Below, one piece after another: positions 16,811-25,277 of a DNA stretch of 64,000 bases. The stretch lies in assembly GCA_020849895.1 (NCBI GenBank), contig JADZFN010000035.1, positions 1 to 64,000 on the forward strand, written 5' to 3'. This DNA is from Verrucomicrobiia bacterium (GTDB lineage Bacteria > Verrucomicrobiota > Verrucomicrobiia > JABWAM01). The position numbers and the translations under genes were made by a program. The notes beneath the pieces are model-generated. The model did not search any database and had not been told where the DNA came from. It saw nothing but the letters and a program-made list of their open reading frames with translations. Numbering within the stretch: position 1 is the first letter of the stretch; each line of letters begins with the position of its first letter.

Positions 16811-17947
16811 GTGACTTCCGATCCGGCCAATGTCGCCGCGCGTTTTTCCGGCGTCCGCCGCATCGGCGTCATCAAACTCAAGCACATCGGCGACGTGCTG
16901 CTCGCCACACCGTGCTTTCGCGCGCTTCGCGAGACGTTTCCCGAGGCGGAGATCCATGCGGTGGTCAACGACGAGAGCGCGTCCGTCCTCGCTCATCACC
17001 CGCTGCTTGCGGCAGTCCACGTCTTTCCCCGGCGCGCGATGAGGGCGGGTTTCCGCGCCCGGCTCGCCGGAGAACGGGCGTTTCTCCGCGCCATCCGCAC
17101 GGCGCGCTTCGACATGACGGTGGACCTCACGAGCGGGGATCGCCCCGCGTGGATTTCGCGGCTGAGCGGCGCGCGCTACCGTCTCGCCCGCGATCCCGAC
17201 GGGAAAGGCTTCTGGGAAAAACGCCGCCTTTACACGCACCTTGCCCCGCCCTGTCGGGACCCGAATCTCCACGAAGTCCTTAAAAACCTCGGCGTCCTCG
17301 CCCATGCGGGCATTTCCACGCAAGACCCGCGCATGGAAGTTTTTCCGTCCGACGAGGACGACGCGACCGCCGTCGCGTTGCTGCGCGAGACGGGGTTTTC
17401 CGGAGGCAAGGCCTTTGCGGTGGCGCATCCCACGTCGCGTTGGCTTTGGAAATGCTGGCCCGCGGAGCGTTTCGCCGCGCTCCTCGCCTGGATCCGGGCC
17501 GATCGAGGCCTTCCCGTCGTGCTGACCTGCGGGCCCGATCCTCGGGAAATCGCATGGACGGAGCGCATGCTTGCCTGCGGGGCGGGCCCCCTCCTCGACC
17601 TCCGTGGGAAGCTCACGCTGCTTCAATGGGCGGCGCTGGCAAAGCGCGCGCGACTCTTTGTCGGCGTGGATTCCGCGCCGATGCATCTCGCCGCCGCGCA
17701 GGGCACGCCCACGCTTTGTTTCTTCGGCCCGACCGGCTGGCGGAACTGGGCGCCCTGGGGCGTGCGACGCGTCATCCTCGTGCGCGAGTGCCCCTGCGCC
17801 CACGACCGAAGCCCGCATTGCGACTGGTCCAAACCTCGCGCATGTTTGGAAGCCATCTCGCTCGACGACGCAAAGGCGGCGGTCGCCGAGCTCCTGAAAC
17901 CCGGAAATCTCGCGTCCGATTTTTCAGCGAAAGGGCCGGCATCCTGA
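16811..17947 (+). CDS. Family 9 glycosyltransferase (ADP-heptose:LPS heptosyltransferase type)
   Basis: Protein of about 378 residues in the RfaF/RfaC-type family that adds heptose or similar sugars to the lipopolysaccharide core at the inner face of the inner membrane. The N-terminal RIGVIKLKHIGDVLLATPC strand is diagnostic, as is FVGVDSAPMHLAAAQGTP near 285-302 with FFGPTGWRNWAP after it. The frame runs back to 16697, but that part is encoded by the palindromic repeat, so a start at GTG 16811 (before TSDPANVAARF) is preferred; a TTG between them is also possible. CPCAHDRSPHCDW near the C-terminus is cysteine-rich as in some relatives. Confidence 0.85.
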   Translation: MTSDPANVAARFSGVRRIGVIKLKHIGDVLLATPCFRALRETFPEAEIHAVVNDESASVLAHHPLLAAVHVFPRRAMRAGFRARLAGERAFLRAIRTARFDMTVDLTSGDRPAWISRLSGARYRLARDPDGKGFWEKRRLYTHLAPPCRDPNLHEVLKNLGVLAHAGISTQDPRMEVFPSDEDDATAVALLRETGFSGGKAFAVAHPTSRWLWKCWPAERFAALLAWIRADRGLPVVLTCGPDPREIAWTERMLACGAGPLLDLRGKLTLLQWAALAKRARLFVGVDSAPMHLAAAQGTPTLCFFGPTGWRNWAPWGVRRVILVRECPCAHDRSPHCDWSKPRACLEAISLDDAKAAVAELLKPGNLASDFSAKGPAS

Positions 17948-18040
17948 CCCTTGCGAAGCGGTTGCGAAAGGCGCGGATTTCAGCGGCGCACCGGCATTTT
18001 CCGGTTTGGGCTTCCGCGAGGACGGAGGTAGAATGGCGGC

Positions 18041-18907
18041 ATGGCGGAAGCGAATTCACCGATCGCCGCGCACCGCGATCATCGCCGGTCGTGGAGGGAC
18101 TTCCTCTACGTCTATCCGGTCGTCTCGCGCCGCTCCCGCGGGGTGTCCCTCGGGATCAACCTCAACCCCGATCAGGTCTGCAACTTCGATTGCGTCTATT
18201 GCGAGGTGGACCGCCGGACGCCGCCGCGCGTGCGCAAGGTGGAATTGCCCGTGTTGGAACGCGAACTGCGCGCCCTGCTGGACGCTTGGAAGAGCGGAGA
18301 GCTTTTCCGCGATCCGCCCTTTTCGCTCGCGCCGCCGGAGACGCGCCGTCTGAACGACCTCGCCTTTTCGGGCGACGGTGAGCCCACAACCTTCGGCCCT
18401 TTCGCGGAAGCCTGCGCCCTTGTCGCGCGCGTGAAACGGGAGACCGTCGGAGACGCGGTGAAGATCGTGCTCATCACCGACGCCGCCGGACTCGATCGCG
18501 ATGAGGTGAAGCGCGGGCTGGAAATTCTCGATGCGAACCACGGCGAAGTTTGGGGCAAGCTCGACGCCGGCACCGAGGCCTACTATCGCCTCGTGAATCG
18601 GTCGCATGTTCGCTTCGACCGGATCCTCGCCAACCTCGAGAACACCGGCAAAAAGCGCCCCATCTGCATCCAGAGTTTGTTCCTGAAAATCCGTGGGGAA
18701 GGCCCGCCGCCCGACGAGATCGCGGCCTATTGCGGGCGGTTGAAACACTTCATTGCCGCGGGCTGCAAGATCCGGGAGGTCCAGGCTTATACGGTGGCGC
18801 GCCCGACGCCTGAGGCGTGGGCGACCTCGCTCTCGCCCGACGCGCTTGAAGCTCTCGCCGCCCGCATCCGGGCCGAGACCGTGCTGAAGGTCGTGACTTA
18901 CCCGTAG
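18041..18907 (+). CDS. Radical SAM protein (TYW1-like, COG0731 type)
   Basis: Protein of 288 residues with the radical SAM cluster motif CNFDCVYC near 47-54 (CxxxCxxC), which binds a 4Fe-4S cluster and S-adenosylmethionine. GVSLGINLNPDQ before it and FSGDGEPTTFGPF after it match the COG0731 group, which includes the wyosine enzyme TYW1. Because bacteria generally lack wyosine, the substrate is unknown. A later AYTVARPTPE motif is also common in this group. A GGAGG lies 12 bp before the start codon. The gene follows the glycosyltransferase by 93 bp and converges with RNase D. Confidence 0.85.
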   Translation: MAEANSPIAAHRDHRRSWRDFLYVYPVVSRRSRGVSLGINLNPDQVCNFDCVYCEVDRRTPPRVRKVELPVLERELRALLDAWKSGELFRDPPFSLAPPETRRLNDLAFSGDGEPTTFGPFAEACALVARVKRETVGDAVKIVLITDAAGLDRDEVKRGLEILDANHGEVWGKLDAGTEAYYRLVNRSHVRFDRILANLENTGKKRPICIQSLFLKIRGEGPPPDEIAAYCGRLKHFIAAGCKIREVQAYTVARPTPEAWATSLSPDALEALAARIRAETVLKVVTYP

Positions 18908-18924
18908 GCGGCCTCGAGGCCGCC
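18907..18924. terminator. Perfect palindrome between convergent genes
   Basis: GGCGGCCTCGAGGCCGCC is a perfect 18-bp palindrome starting at the last base of the radical SAM stop codon, in the short gap before the convergent RNase D gene. It can form a strong hairpin in RNA from either strand. No T-run follows, so factor-independent termination is doubtful. Confidence 0.4.
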
Positions 18925-18947
18925 GCCGTGGCGCCGGCGGCAGCGGA

Positions 18948-20162
18948 TCAACGTCGCGAATCTCGGCTGGGCGGAAGGGGATGGCCGGGGGCGCATGCGC
19001 GGAGGAACGCGGGACCGAGGACCTCGGTCTGCCACGGAAGCCAGCGTTCCACCTTTTCGAAGTCTTCCGGCGATTGCGGCGCCGCTCGACAGACGTCCTC
19101 GACCATCGCGTTCGGCGCGAGGAGGGAGGCGTCCATCTTCAGCTTCTCGGCGATCTCTCGGCGGGCCGCCTTCAGGCGTTCGAGCCGCGGCACAAAATGC
19201 GGATCGAACGGCGGGCGCGAGGGATGGATGTAGGGCGCGGGGAAATCCCGGGGCGGGATTCCCCACGCACGTTCGAGGGCGGTGCGGAGCGATTTCCAGC
19301 GGCGCGGCGGCCAGCGGCGCGGAAGCGGCGGCCCTTTTGCGAGGTCGCCGCGCGGATGCTCCGCCGCCCACGCGGCGAGTTCGAGCATTCGATCGTTCAA
19401 AAGCACCATGAACACGGGGCGGTCCCAGCCTTCGGCTTCCTTTTCGCGCCAGTGCCAGAGCTCACGCAACACGGCGAGCGCGCGGGCGCCAAGACGGGGC
19501 GATCCGCGGATGCGCCACGGATCGTCTTTTTTGGCGGGCGCCTGTTCCGAGAGGCGGATGAGCTGGGCGCACTGCTGGCGGTGCCATTCCGCACGCTCGA
19601 GCGCGGCGAGCTCCGTCCGGAGCTCGCGCGCAACGATCGGCAGCCAGCGGACGTCTCCGATCGCGTAGCGGACGAGGCGCGGCGGCAAGGGGCGCTGGGA
19701 CCAGTCGGCCTTCTGCGCGCCGTGGTCGAGCTCGACGCCGGCATACCGTTTCGCCAGCGCGTCGAATCCCATTGCCGAGTGGGCCGCAAGGCGCGCCGCG
19801 TGCATCGTGTCGAAGATCGCCGTGGGGCGGAAGGCGAAGTCCTGCGCCATCCGCCGCAGGTCGTAATCGGCGCCGTGCATCACGAGAGTCTTGCCGGTCA
19901 GCGCCCGGAAAAGGGGCGCGAGGTCGCCCCCCGCGAGCGGGTCCACGAGAAACTCGCGGAGCGAAATCCCGCGACCATCCGAGACGCCGACCTGCAGGAG
20001 GCAGGTTTTTTCACGGTAGTGATGGAGGCTGTCGGCTTCGAGATCGAGACAGACCTCCGCTGCCGCGGCCACCGCGGCCGCCACGCGCGCGATCTCTCCG
20101 TCGCTCTGCATGAGCGTTTCGCCGCCATCCGACGAAGGGGCGGGGAACGGAGGCGTGCTCAT
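18948..20162 (-). CDS. rnd: Ribonuclease D (DEDDy exonuclease with HRDC domain)
   Basis: Protein of 404 residues that trims tRNA 3' ends in the family. The exonuclease residues are visible: DLE at 40-42, the second acidic site in HGADYDLRR at 96-104, and the DEDDy third motif YAIGD at 166-170. An HRDC-like helical region follows at about 215-290 (GARALAVLRELWHWREKEA, then LLNDRMLELA). The start is ATG before STPPFPAP. A much longer open frame continues upstream, but it is antisense-phase reading of recJ and unlike any nuclease. It lies 50 bp downstream of recJ on the same strand. Confidence 0.88.
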   Translation of the reverse strand: MSTPPFPAPSSDGGETLMQSDGEIARVAAAVAAAAEVCLDLEADSLHHYREKTCLLQVGVSDGRGISLREFLVDPLAGGDLAPLFRALTGKTLVMHGADYDLRRMAQDFAFRPTAIFDTMHAARLAAHSAMGFDALAKRYAGVELDHGAQKADWSQRPLPPRLVRYAIGDVRWLPIVARELRTELAALERAEWHRQQCAQLIRLSEQAPAKKDDPWRIRGSPRLGARALAVLRELWHWREKEAEGWDRPVFMVLLNDRMLELAAWAAEHPRGDLAKGPPLPRRWPPRRWKSLRTALERAWGIPPRDFPAPYIHPSRPPFDPHFVPRLERLKAARREIAEKLKMDASLLAPNAMVEDVCRAAPQSPEDFEKVERWLPWQTEVLGPAFLRACAPGHPLPPSRDSRR

Positions 20163-20212
20163 GTTGGCGTTGGGGCGCAGGATAGCAGGACGCGGGAAAA
20201 TGTCGCCACCGG

Positions 20213-22003
20213 TCATTCCCGATCCGCGGTGGCTGAGCGCGAAAGCTCCAGCACCTGGATCTGGGCCGAGACGCGTCCCCGATACTCGTTGCGCTGAGGT
20301 TCGAAGAGGAGGTCGAGACGATCCCCCTTTTTTACGGGGGCGTTCCCGTGTCCGAACGCGATCCCGGCGAGCGTCGTCTCCCCCTGCTTGAGGCGGAGTT
20401 GGAGATGGGCGCCGTCCCGGCCCACCGCGCGCGGATCGTCGGCGACTTCGACCCCGCGCGCGACGAGGACCGGCCGGGGGTTTCCGAATCCGCACGGCTC
20501 GATCGCTTCGAGCGCGGAAATCAAGCCGAGCGTCACGTCCGCGAGCCGCACTTCTGCGTCTGCGCGGACGCTCCGGCGGGGGCGCCCGTCGCGGAAGAGG
20601 GGATGCGTGCGCGCGAACTCCTGAAGCGCCTCGCGCCACGCCGCGAGGCAGTCGGGGCGCAGACTGACGCCCGCCGCCATCGCGTGACCACCGCCGCCGG
20701 CGAGATGTGCGCGCGTGGCGTTCACCGCCTCCGAAAGGTCGAATCCCTCGATGCCACGTCCGCTTCCCTTGGCGACCGATTTCTCTCCGAGCGCCACGAC
20801 GAACGCCGGCAGGTGAAACTCGCGCGCGAGGCGCGCCGCCACGATGCCCGCCACACCCTCGTGCCAGCCCGGGCGGGCGACGACGAGGGCGCGTGTCGCG
20901 GGTTCCTGAAACTGGGTTTCGGCGTCCGCGCGCGCCTCTGCGTAGACGCGCTGATCTTCGGCTTGCCGCTCGCGGTTCGTGGCGTCGAGCCGGGCGGCGA
21001 GCTCCGCCGCCTCGGCCGCGTCCTCCGTGAGGAGCAGGCGGAGCGCGGCGGTCGCCGACTCGATTCGGCCCGCGGCGTTCAGGCGCGGGCCGAGGCGGAA
21101 ACCGCAATCGGTTGTCGTAGGGGTGCCCTCCACACGTGCAACCTCCATGAGCGCGCGCAGCCCGGCCTGCCGTGCGGCGGCCATTTGGCGAAGGCCGTGC
21201 CGCACGAGGATGCGGTTCTCGCCTGCGAGCGGAGCGAGGTCGGCCACCGTGGCGAGCGCCACGAGGTCGAGTGCCTCCTTGAGATCGAACTGCCGCGCCG
21301 GGTCGTGTCCGATTTCGCGGAGGCGCTTGAGCAGGCCGTGCGCGCATTTGAACATCAACCCCGCCGTGCAAAATTCGGTGGGTTTCTCCTCCGGACACTC
21401 CGCTTCTCGCCTTCCGCTCCGGAGCTTGTAGTTCACCAATGCGTGGGCGTTGGCGGGACGCGTCGGTTCGTGATGATCGAGGATCACCACGTCCACTCCC
21501 GCGGCGCGCAGGGAAGCGACCTCGGCAACCGAGTTGGTGCCGCAATCGAGGACGAGCATGAGGTCGGGTTTTCCCTCGGCGAGGCAACGCTGAAGCGACG
21601 CTTCTCCGAGCCCGTAACCTTCGTCGAAACGGTCCGGAAGAAAAGGGCGCGCCTCTGCGAGGCCGAGTGCGCGCAGGAGGCGCACCGCCAGCGTGACGGA
21701 GCTCACGCCGTCCACGTCGTAGTCTCCGTAGATGACGACGCTCTCGCGCCGTTCGACGGCGCGCGCGAGGCGCGTCACCGCGGCATCCATGCCGGGAAGC
21801 GCAAAGGGATCGCCGAGGTCCTTGAGCCGGGGATCAAGAAAGCGTCGCGCCTCTTCGGCGTCGGAAATCCCGCGGTTCAAGATCACCTGCGCTACGAGCG
21901 GAGACGCCCCGAGCGCGTCGGCAAGGGCGCCGGCTTCTTCGGGACGGCCCGGCGCGATCTCCCAGCGGGCCGCCGCGACCTTGGAGGCGGCGCGCGGACT
22001 CAC
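20213..22003 (-). CDS. recJ: Single-stranded-DNA-specific exonuclease RecJ
   Basis: Protein of about 596 residues, a DHH-family 5'-to-3' single-strand DNA exonuclease used in recombination and repair. Metal-binding motifs include GDYDVDGVSS near 93-102, LDCGTNS near 152-158 and ILDHHEPT near 174-181 (the DHH motif). The C-terminal DHHA1-like part has GGGGHAMAAGVSLR. The start is GTG 22003, which overlaps the previous gene's stop by 4 bp (GTGA), so translational coupling is likely. The longer open frame upstream reads into the exported-protein gene and is not real. Length agrees with RecJ of other bacteria. Confidence 0.92.
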   Translation of the reverse strand: MSPRAASKVAAARWEIAPGRPEEAGALADALGASPLVAQVILNRGISDAEEARRFLDPRLKDLGDPFALPGMDAAVTRLARAVERRESVVIYGDYDVDGVSSVTLAVRLLRALGLAEARPFLPDRFDEGYGLGEASLQRCLAEGKPDLMLVLDCGTNSVAEVASLRAAGVDVVILDHHEPTRPANAHALVNYKLRSGRREAECPEEKPTEFCTAGLMFKCAHGLLKRLREIGHDPARQFDLKEALDLVALATVADLAPLAGENRILVRHGLRQMAAARQAGLRALMEVARVEGTPTTTDCGFRLGPRLNAAGRIESATAALRLLLTEDAAEAAELAARLDATNRERQAEDQRVYAEARADAETQFQEPATRALVVARPGWHEGVAGIVAARLAREFHLPAFVVALGEKSVAKGSGRGIEGFDLSEAVNATRAHLAGGGGHAMAAGVSLRPDCLAAWREALQEFARTHPLFRDGRPRRSVRADAEVRLADVTLGLISALEAIEPCGFGNPRPVLVARGVEVADDPRAVGRDGAHLQLRLKQGETTLAGIAFGHGNAPVKKGDRLDLLFEPQRNEYRGRVSAQIQVLELSRSATADRE

Positions 22004-22989
22004 GGCTTGGCCTGCCGCGCATCGGCAATCGCGCGCCGAATTTCGCCCACAATCGCGTCGTAATGATCGCTCCGTGGGTTTTCGCGCAACGCGCGCACCA
22101 TGAGGTCCACGCCTTGACGGACGCGCCCCGCCGCGACGAAATCCTTGCCGGCCTGCCACATCACCCACGGATGGCGGTTGCGGAGAAACTCCTGTTTTTT
22201 CAGGACCAACGCCTCGCGATTCGCGGCTTCCTCCTCGAGCCTCAGGTTGGCGTCCCATTCGGCGAAAAGCCGCGGATCATGAAGGGCGCGGAGGCCGCCG
22301 ATCACGTTGATGCGATGGATTTGAGGAAGATCGCCGAGATCGGCTGTCGCCCAATTCGCGAGGCCGGTCACGAAACGTGTCGCTTCCGCCGCCTTCACGA
22401 AAGGGCTGTCGGTGAGACTCCTCTTCAGGAGGTCCTGTCCCGCCACCTTTCGGAAGCGTTCGCCGTCCTTCGGAAAGGCGGCGAGCCATTCGAGCGTTCC
22501 TTTCATCGCCAGCTCATCCTCTCCCGCCCGCTTCATGAGGGTCAGGATGAGATAGCGTACGTGCAAGCGCAGCGCCGCGAGGAATTCCTCCTCCCGAAAG
22601 GCGGCCTTGTTCTTTTCCTCCCAAGCCTTGATGGATGCGCGCTCTTTGTTCGTCCCCTCGAACTTCACCGAGGCGTAGGCGTCCTTGTAGGCGTTGAGCA
22701 GGGTGAAGTCGTTGGCGAGAAGGCCGTTCCATTGCCGTGCGATCTGTTCGGTCTCGGCGCCAAGGCCCTTTTTTCGTTCGGCTTCGACACGGGCCAGAAA
22801 GGCCTCGACGTCTCCGAAGTCCGTCGGCCCCGCTGCGGACGAAGCGTTTGTGAGGGAAGGAGAAGATGCGGCGGGAACGGGGGGCGACGCCTGCGCCAGG
22901 AGCAGCGCGGGGACGGTGGCGGCGGCGAGCAGCGCTCCCAGACAGGCCGCGCCGCGCCGTCGGCCTGCGTTTCGCGTTCCGCGCTTCAT
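22000..22989 (-). CDS. Exported helical protein of unknown function
   Basis: Protein of 329 residues with a basic N-terminus and hydrophobic core (CLGALLAAATVPALLLAQA), a likely signal peptide ending near residue 33. The mature part is mostly charged alpha-helix, with FLARVEAERKKGLG, then WNGLLANDFTLLNAYKDAYA, and a TPR-like ending in VDLMVRALRENPRS. I recognise no family or catalytic motif. It overlaps thrB and recJ by 4 bp each, so it is translated as part of a thrB/unknown/recJ unit. It may be a periplasmic scaffold; this is a guess. Confidence 0.7.
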   Translation of the reverse strand: MKRGTRNAGRRRGAACLGALLAAATVPALLLAQASPPVPAASSPSLTNASSAAGPTDFGDVEAFLARVEAERKKGLGAETEQIARQWNGLLANDFTLLNAYKDAYASVKFEGTNKERASIKAWEEKNKAAFREEEFLAALRLHVRYLILTLMKRAGEDELAMKGTLEWLAAFPKDGERFRKVAGQDLLKRSLTDSPFVKAAEATRFVTGLANWATADLGDLPQIHRINVIGGLRALHDPRLFAEWDANLRLEEEAANREALVLKKQEFLRNRHPWVMWQAGKDFVAAGRVRQGVDLMVRALRENPRSDHYDAIVGEIRRAIADARQAKP

Positions 22990-23888
22990 CTTTCGATTCT
23001 TGCTCCCTCCGCGTCCGATTCAAGAACAAGGATGCGGCATCTCGCGCCGCCGCGGCGGAAGGCGCGCGCCATGGCGCGCCCGACGGTCTGCGGCGAATCG
23101 AGGGTGAGCGCCATGACGGTCGAGCCGCTGCCGCTGAGCCAGCCGCCGATTGCGCCGGCGCGCCGCGCCGCCTCCAACGCGGGGAAGAGCTGTGGCACGA
23201 GCTTCGCGCGGAAAGGCTGATGCAGGCGGTCTTCCAGGAACGCGCCGAGCCGCACGTAATCCCCGGCACGCATGGCGGCGACGACGAGCGCCGCGCGGTT
23301 TGCGTTATGCGCCGCGTCGGCGAAGCTTATCCGCGCGGGAAGCAACGCGCGCGCGGCGCGCGTCTCCACCTCGTAATCGGGGATCGCCGCCACGAACTTG
23401 AGTTTGCGGGGAACTCTGATCCGCCACGCAACGACCCTCCCCTCTGCCGTCCCCGCGACGGTCATGCCGCCGAGGAGCGCGGGCGCAGCGTTGTCCGGGT
23501 GGCCTTCCAACGCCGCGACGAGGTCGAGGAGATCGCTTTCCCGGAGCGGCCGGCCGAGAAGGCGGTTCAATCCGACGAGGACGCCGAGGCGCACGGTGAC
23601 GCTGCTGCCCAAACCGCGCGCCGTCGGCACGTCTCCGCGCACGGAAACCTCCACGCCGCGCGCCGCGATTCCGATCTTCCGAAAGAAGGCGCGCGTTGCG
23701 GCGGCGATCATTTTCACCGCTCCTGATGGCGGCTCCGAGCCGCGCGTGCCGACGAGGCGGACTTTGGACGTGTCGAGGAGGCGCGTCTCGACGCGGTTAT
23801 AGAGGCGGAGGGCGACTCCCAGCGTGTCGAATCCGGGGCCCATGTTCCCGGAAGTGGCGGGAACACGGACGCGGACCACGGCTTTCAT
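22986..23888 (-). CDS. thrB: Homoserine kinase
   Basis: GHMP-family kinase of 300 residues that phosphorylates homoserine in threonine synthesis. VRVPATSGNMGPGFDTLGVAL at 8-28 is the ThrB N-terminal signature, and the ATP-binding GHMP motif is PTARGLGSSVT at 89-99. A later GGWLSGSGSTVMAL is the third GHMP motif. The start is ATG before KAVVRVRV, 14 bp after the end of panD. The longer open frame through panD is an overlap artefact. No other threonine gene (thrA, thrC) is seen in the window. Confidence 0.93.
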   Translation of the reverse strand: MKAVVRVRVPATSGNMGPGFDTLGVALRLYNRVETRLLDTSKVRLVGTRGSEPPSGAVKMIAAATRAFFRKIGIAARGVEVSVRGDVPTARGLGSSVTVRLGVLVGLNRLLGRPLRESDLLDLVAALEGHPDNAAPALLGGMTVAGTAEGRVVAWRIRVPRKLKFVAAIPDYEVETRAARALLPARISFADAAHNANRAALVVAAMRAGDYVRLGAFLEDRLHQPFRAKLVPQLFPALEAARRAGAIGGWLSGSGSTVMALTLDSPQTVGRAMARAFRRGGARCRILVLESDAEGARIER

Positions 23889-23902
23889 GGCGCGTCGCCG
23901 CC

Positions 23903-24256
23903 TCAGCCACGGGAGAGGCGATTGCCCTCCAGGAGAGTGGCCTTCCGCGGCTCGTGCGCCGCCGCGTCTGCGGCCGGGACATCCGCGAAGGTCATGATGG
24001 TCACGAGATCCCCTTTCTTCCCGAGCAGGGCCGCGCCGCCGTTGAGGACGATCTCCCCCTTGCCCCGGTTGCCGGGAATCGCGTAGGTCTCGAACCGCTC
24101 GCCGTTCGCCATGTTTCCGACGAGCACCTTCTCGTAGGGCAGCATCCCCACCGCTTCCATTAAGTCCGCGGAAATGGTGATGCTGCCCTCGTAGTGGACG
24201 TCTCCGCCCGTGATGCAGGCGCGGTGAAGCTTGGATTTCAGCAGGCGAACAGTCAT
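23903..24256 (-). CDS. panD: Aspartate 1-decarboxylase precursor
   Basis: Protein of 117 residues that makes beta-alanine for pantothenate and coenzyme A. It is made as an inactive precursor and self-cleaves between Gly24 and Ser25 (within HYEGSITI), turning the serine into a pyruvoyl group. Lys9 and the YAIPGNRGKGEIVLNGGAA stretch also match the family. Length is slightly shorter than usual. It is the first gene of a panD-thrB-unknown-recJ-rnd run on the minus strand. The 176 bp upstream hold no gene and no clear promoter was found. Confidence 0.95.
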   Translation of the reverse strand: MTVRLLKSKLHRACITGGDVHYEGSITISADLMEAVGMLPYEKVLVGNMANGERFETYAIPGNRGKGEIVLNGGAALLGKKGDLVTIMTFADVPAADAAAHEPRKATLLEGNRLSRG

Positions 24257-24432
24257 GGCGCGACCCGCACGGTATCACCCGCCTTGCGCGCTTCAAGCCT
24301 GAACGCAATCCGTCGAACGCGTTCGCGCCGTAGGGGAGGGCGGTTGCGAACCGCGCACCGATCGCCGCGTTTATTCCCAAACGCGCTCGGAGCAATTCCT
24401 CCACCTTCGCGTCCCTTGATTTTCCCGTAAAT

Positions 24433-25275
24433 TTACGGTGCTGCCACCGGATGAAAAAGCGGACGGCCTCCGGTGACGCGAGTCCCGAAAGAGGTGAGAA
24501 ACGTCTGCGTTTTTTCGGACAGCAGGTAATCCGCGAGCGCGCGGGCGCCCGCGACGTTCGCGTCCGGAAATTTTTTCGGATTCGCTTCCATGACGATATA
24601 CGGGCGTCGCATGACCGGATCGCCGTGTACGAGGATTTCCATTCCGTCGGCGTCCATCTTGCCCGTCTTCGCCGGAATGTAACCCACGATCACATAAGCG
24701 CGCCGTCGGCGAGCGAACTGCAGAATGTCCTCTCCCCTCGCCGAGTCGTCGCGCAAAACCCAATCGCCCTTCGGTTCGAGACCCGCGAGACGCCAGAGCG
24801 TATGCGTCAGTTCGCGACTGCCGATCCCTTGAAAATCCACGAACGCGACCTTCGCCCTGGCGATTTTTCGGAGCGCGGCTGCGCCGCTCGTCATTCCGCG
24901 GATATGGGCCGGATCGTCGGACGGGCCCACCAGGCACAATTCGTTGCGCGTCCACGGCCGCATATTCACGCCGAACCCGTCCGCCGCGAGATCGGTGGTG
25001 ATGTCACCCGAGTGCATCGTGATCAGATCCGCCTTTCCGCTGCGAAACGCCCGGTCCAGCACGGGGCGCGGGCCGGTGGCGACAGCTTCGGCCTTGCAGC
25101 CGGTGTCTTTCTCGAACCTACGGGCGATCTCGGGCCACAGCCCCGTCTTGGTCATGCCACCGATCACCGCGCATCGCACCACGCACACGGGCGGCTTCTC
25201 GGCTGCGAAGGCCCGAACGAACGGCAAGCCAGCGAGGGAGGCGAGCAGAAGACAAGCGAACGATTGGGATTGCAT
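24433..25275 (-). CDS. TupA-like extracellular substrate-binding protein
   Basis: Protein of 280 residues with a signal peptide (MQSQSFACLLLASLAGLPFV, cleavage near AFAAEK). The mature part looks like a type 2 periplasmic binding protein close to tungstate/molybdate-binding TupA: GMTKTGLWPEIARRFEKDTG, ADLITMHSGDITTDL, VNMRPWTRNELCLVGPSDDP and the VAFVDFQGIGSRELTHTLW stretch. Such proteins deliver oxyanions to an ABC importer, but no permease or ATPase gene is adjacent. It is the last gene of a cassette with a pseudopilin, a PEP-CTERM protein and an HTH-PBP regulator. The ligand is unproven; phosphate-like ions are an alternative. Confidence 0.75.
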   Translation of the reverse strand: MQSQSFACLLLASLAGLPFVRAFAAEKPPVCVVRCAVIGGMTKTGLWPEIARRFEKDTGCKAEAVATGPRPVLDRAFRSGKADLITMHSGDITTDLAADGFGVNMRPWTRNELCLVGPSDDPAHIRGMTSGAAALRKIARAKVAFVDFQGIGSRELTHTLWRLAGLEPKGDWVLRDDSARGEDILQFARRRRAYVIVGYIPAKTGKMDADGMEILVHGDPVMRRPYIVMEANPKKFPDANVAGARALADYLLSEKTQTFLTSFGTRVTGGRPLFHPVAAP

Positions 25276-25277
25276 GA

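Noticed and set aside
18948-21587. One 879-residue minus-strand protein running through RNase D and the recJ region
   Set aside because: Only the last 404 residues look like a protein family; the rest reads recJ in another frame and is arginine-rich, as expected of a shadow frame in GC-rich DNA.
22986-24404. A panD-thrB fused or frameshifted protein
   Set aside because: Both proteins are complete in their own frames with proper starts; the long frame is upstream read-through.
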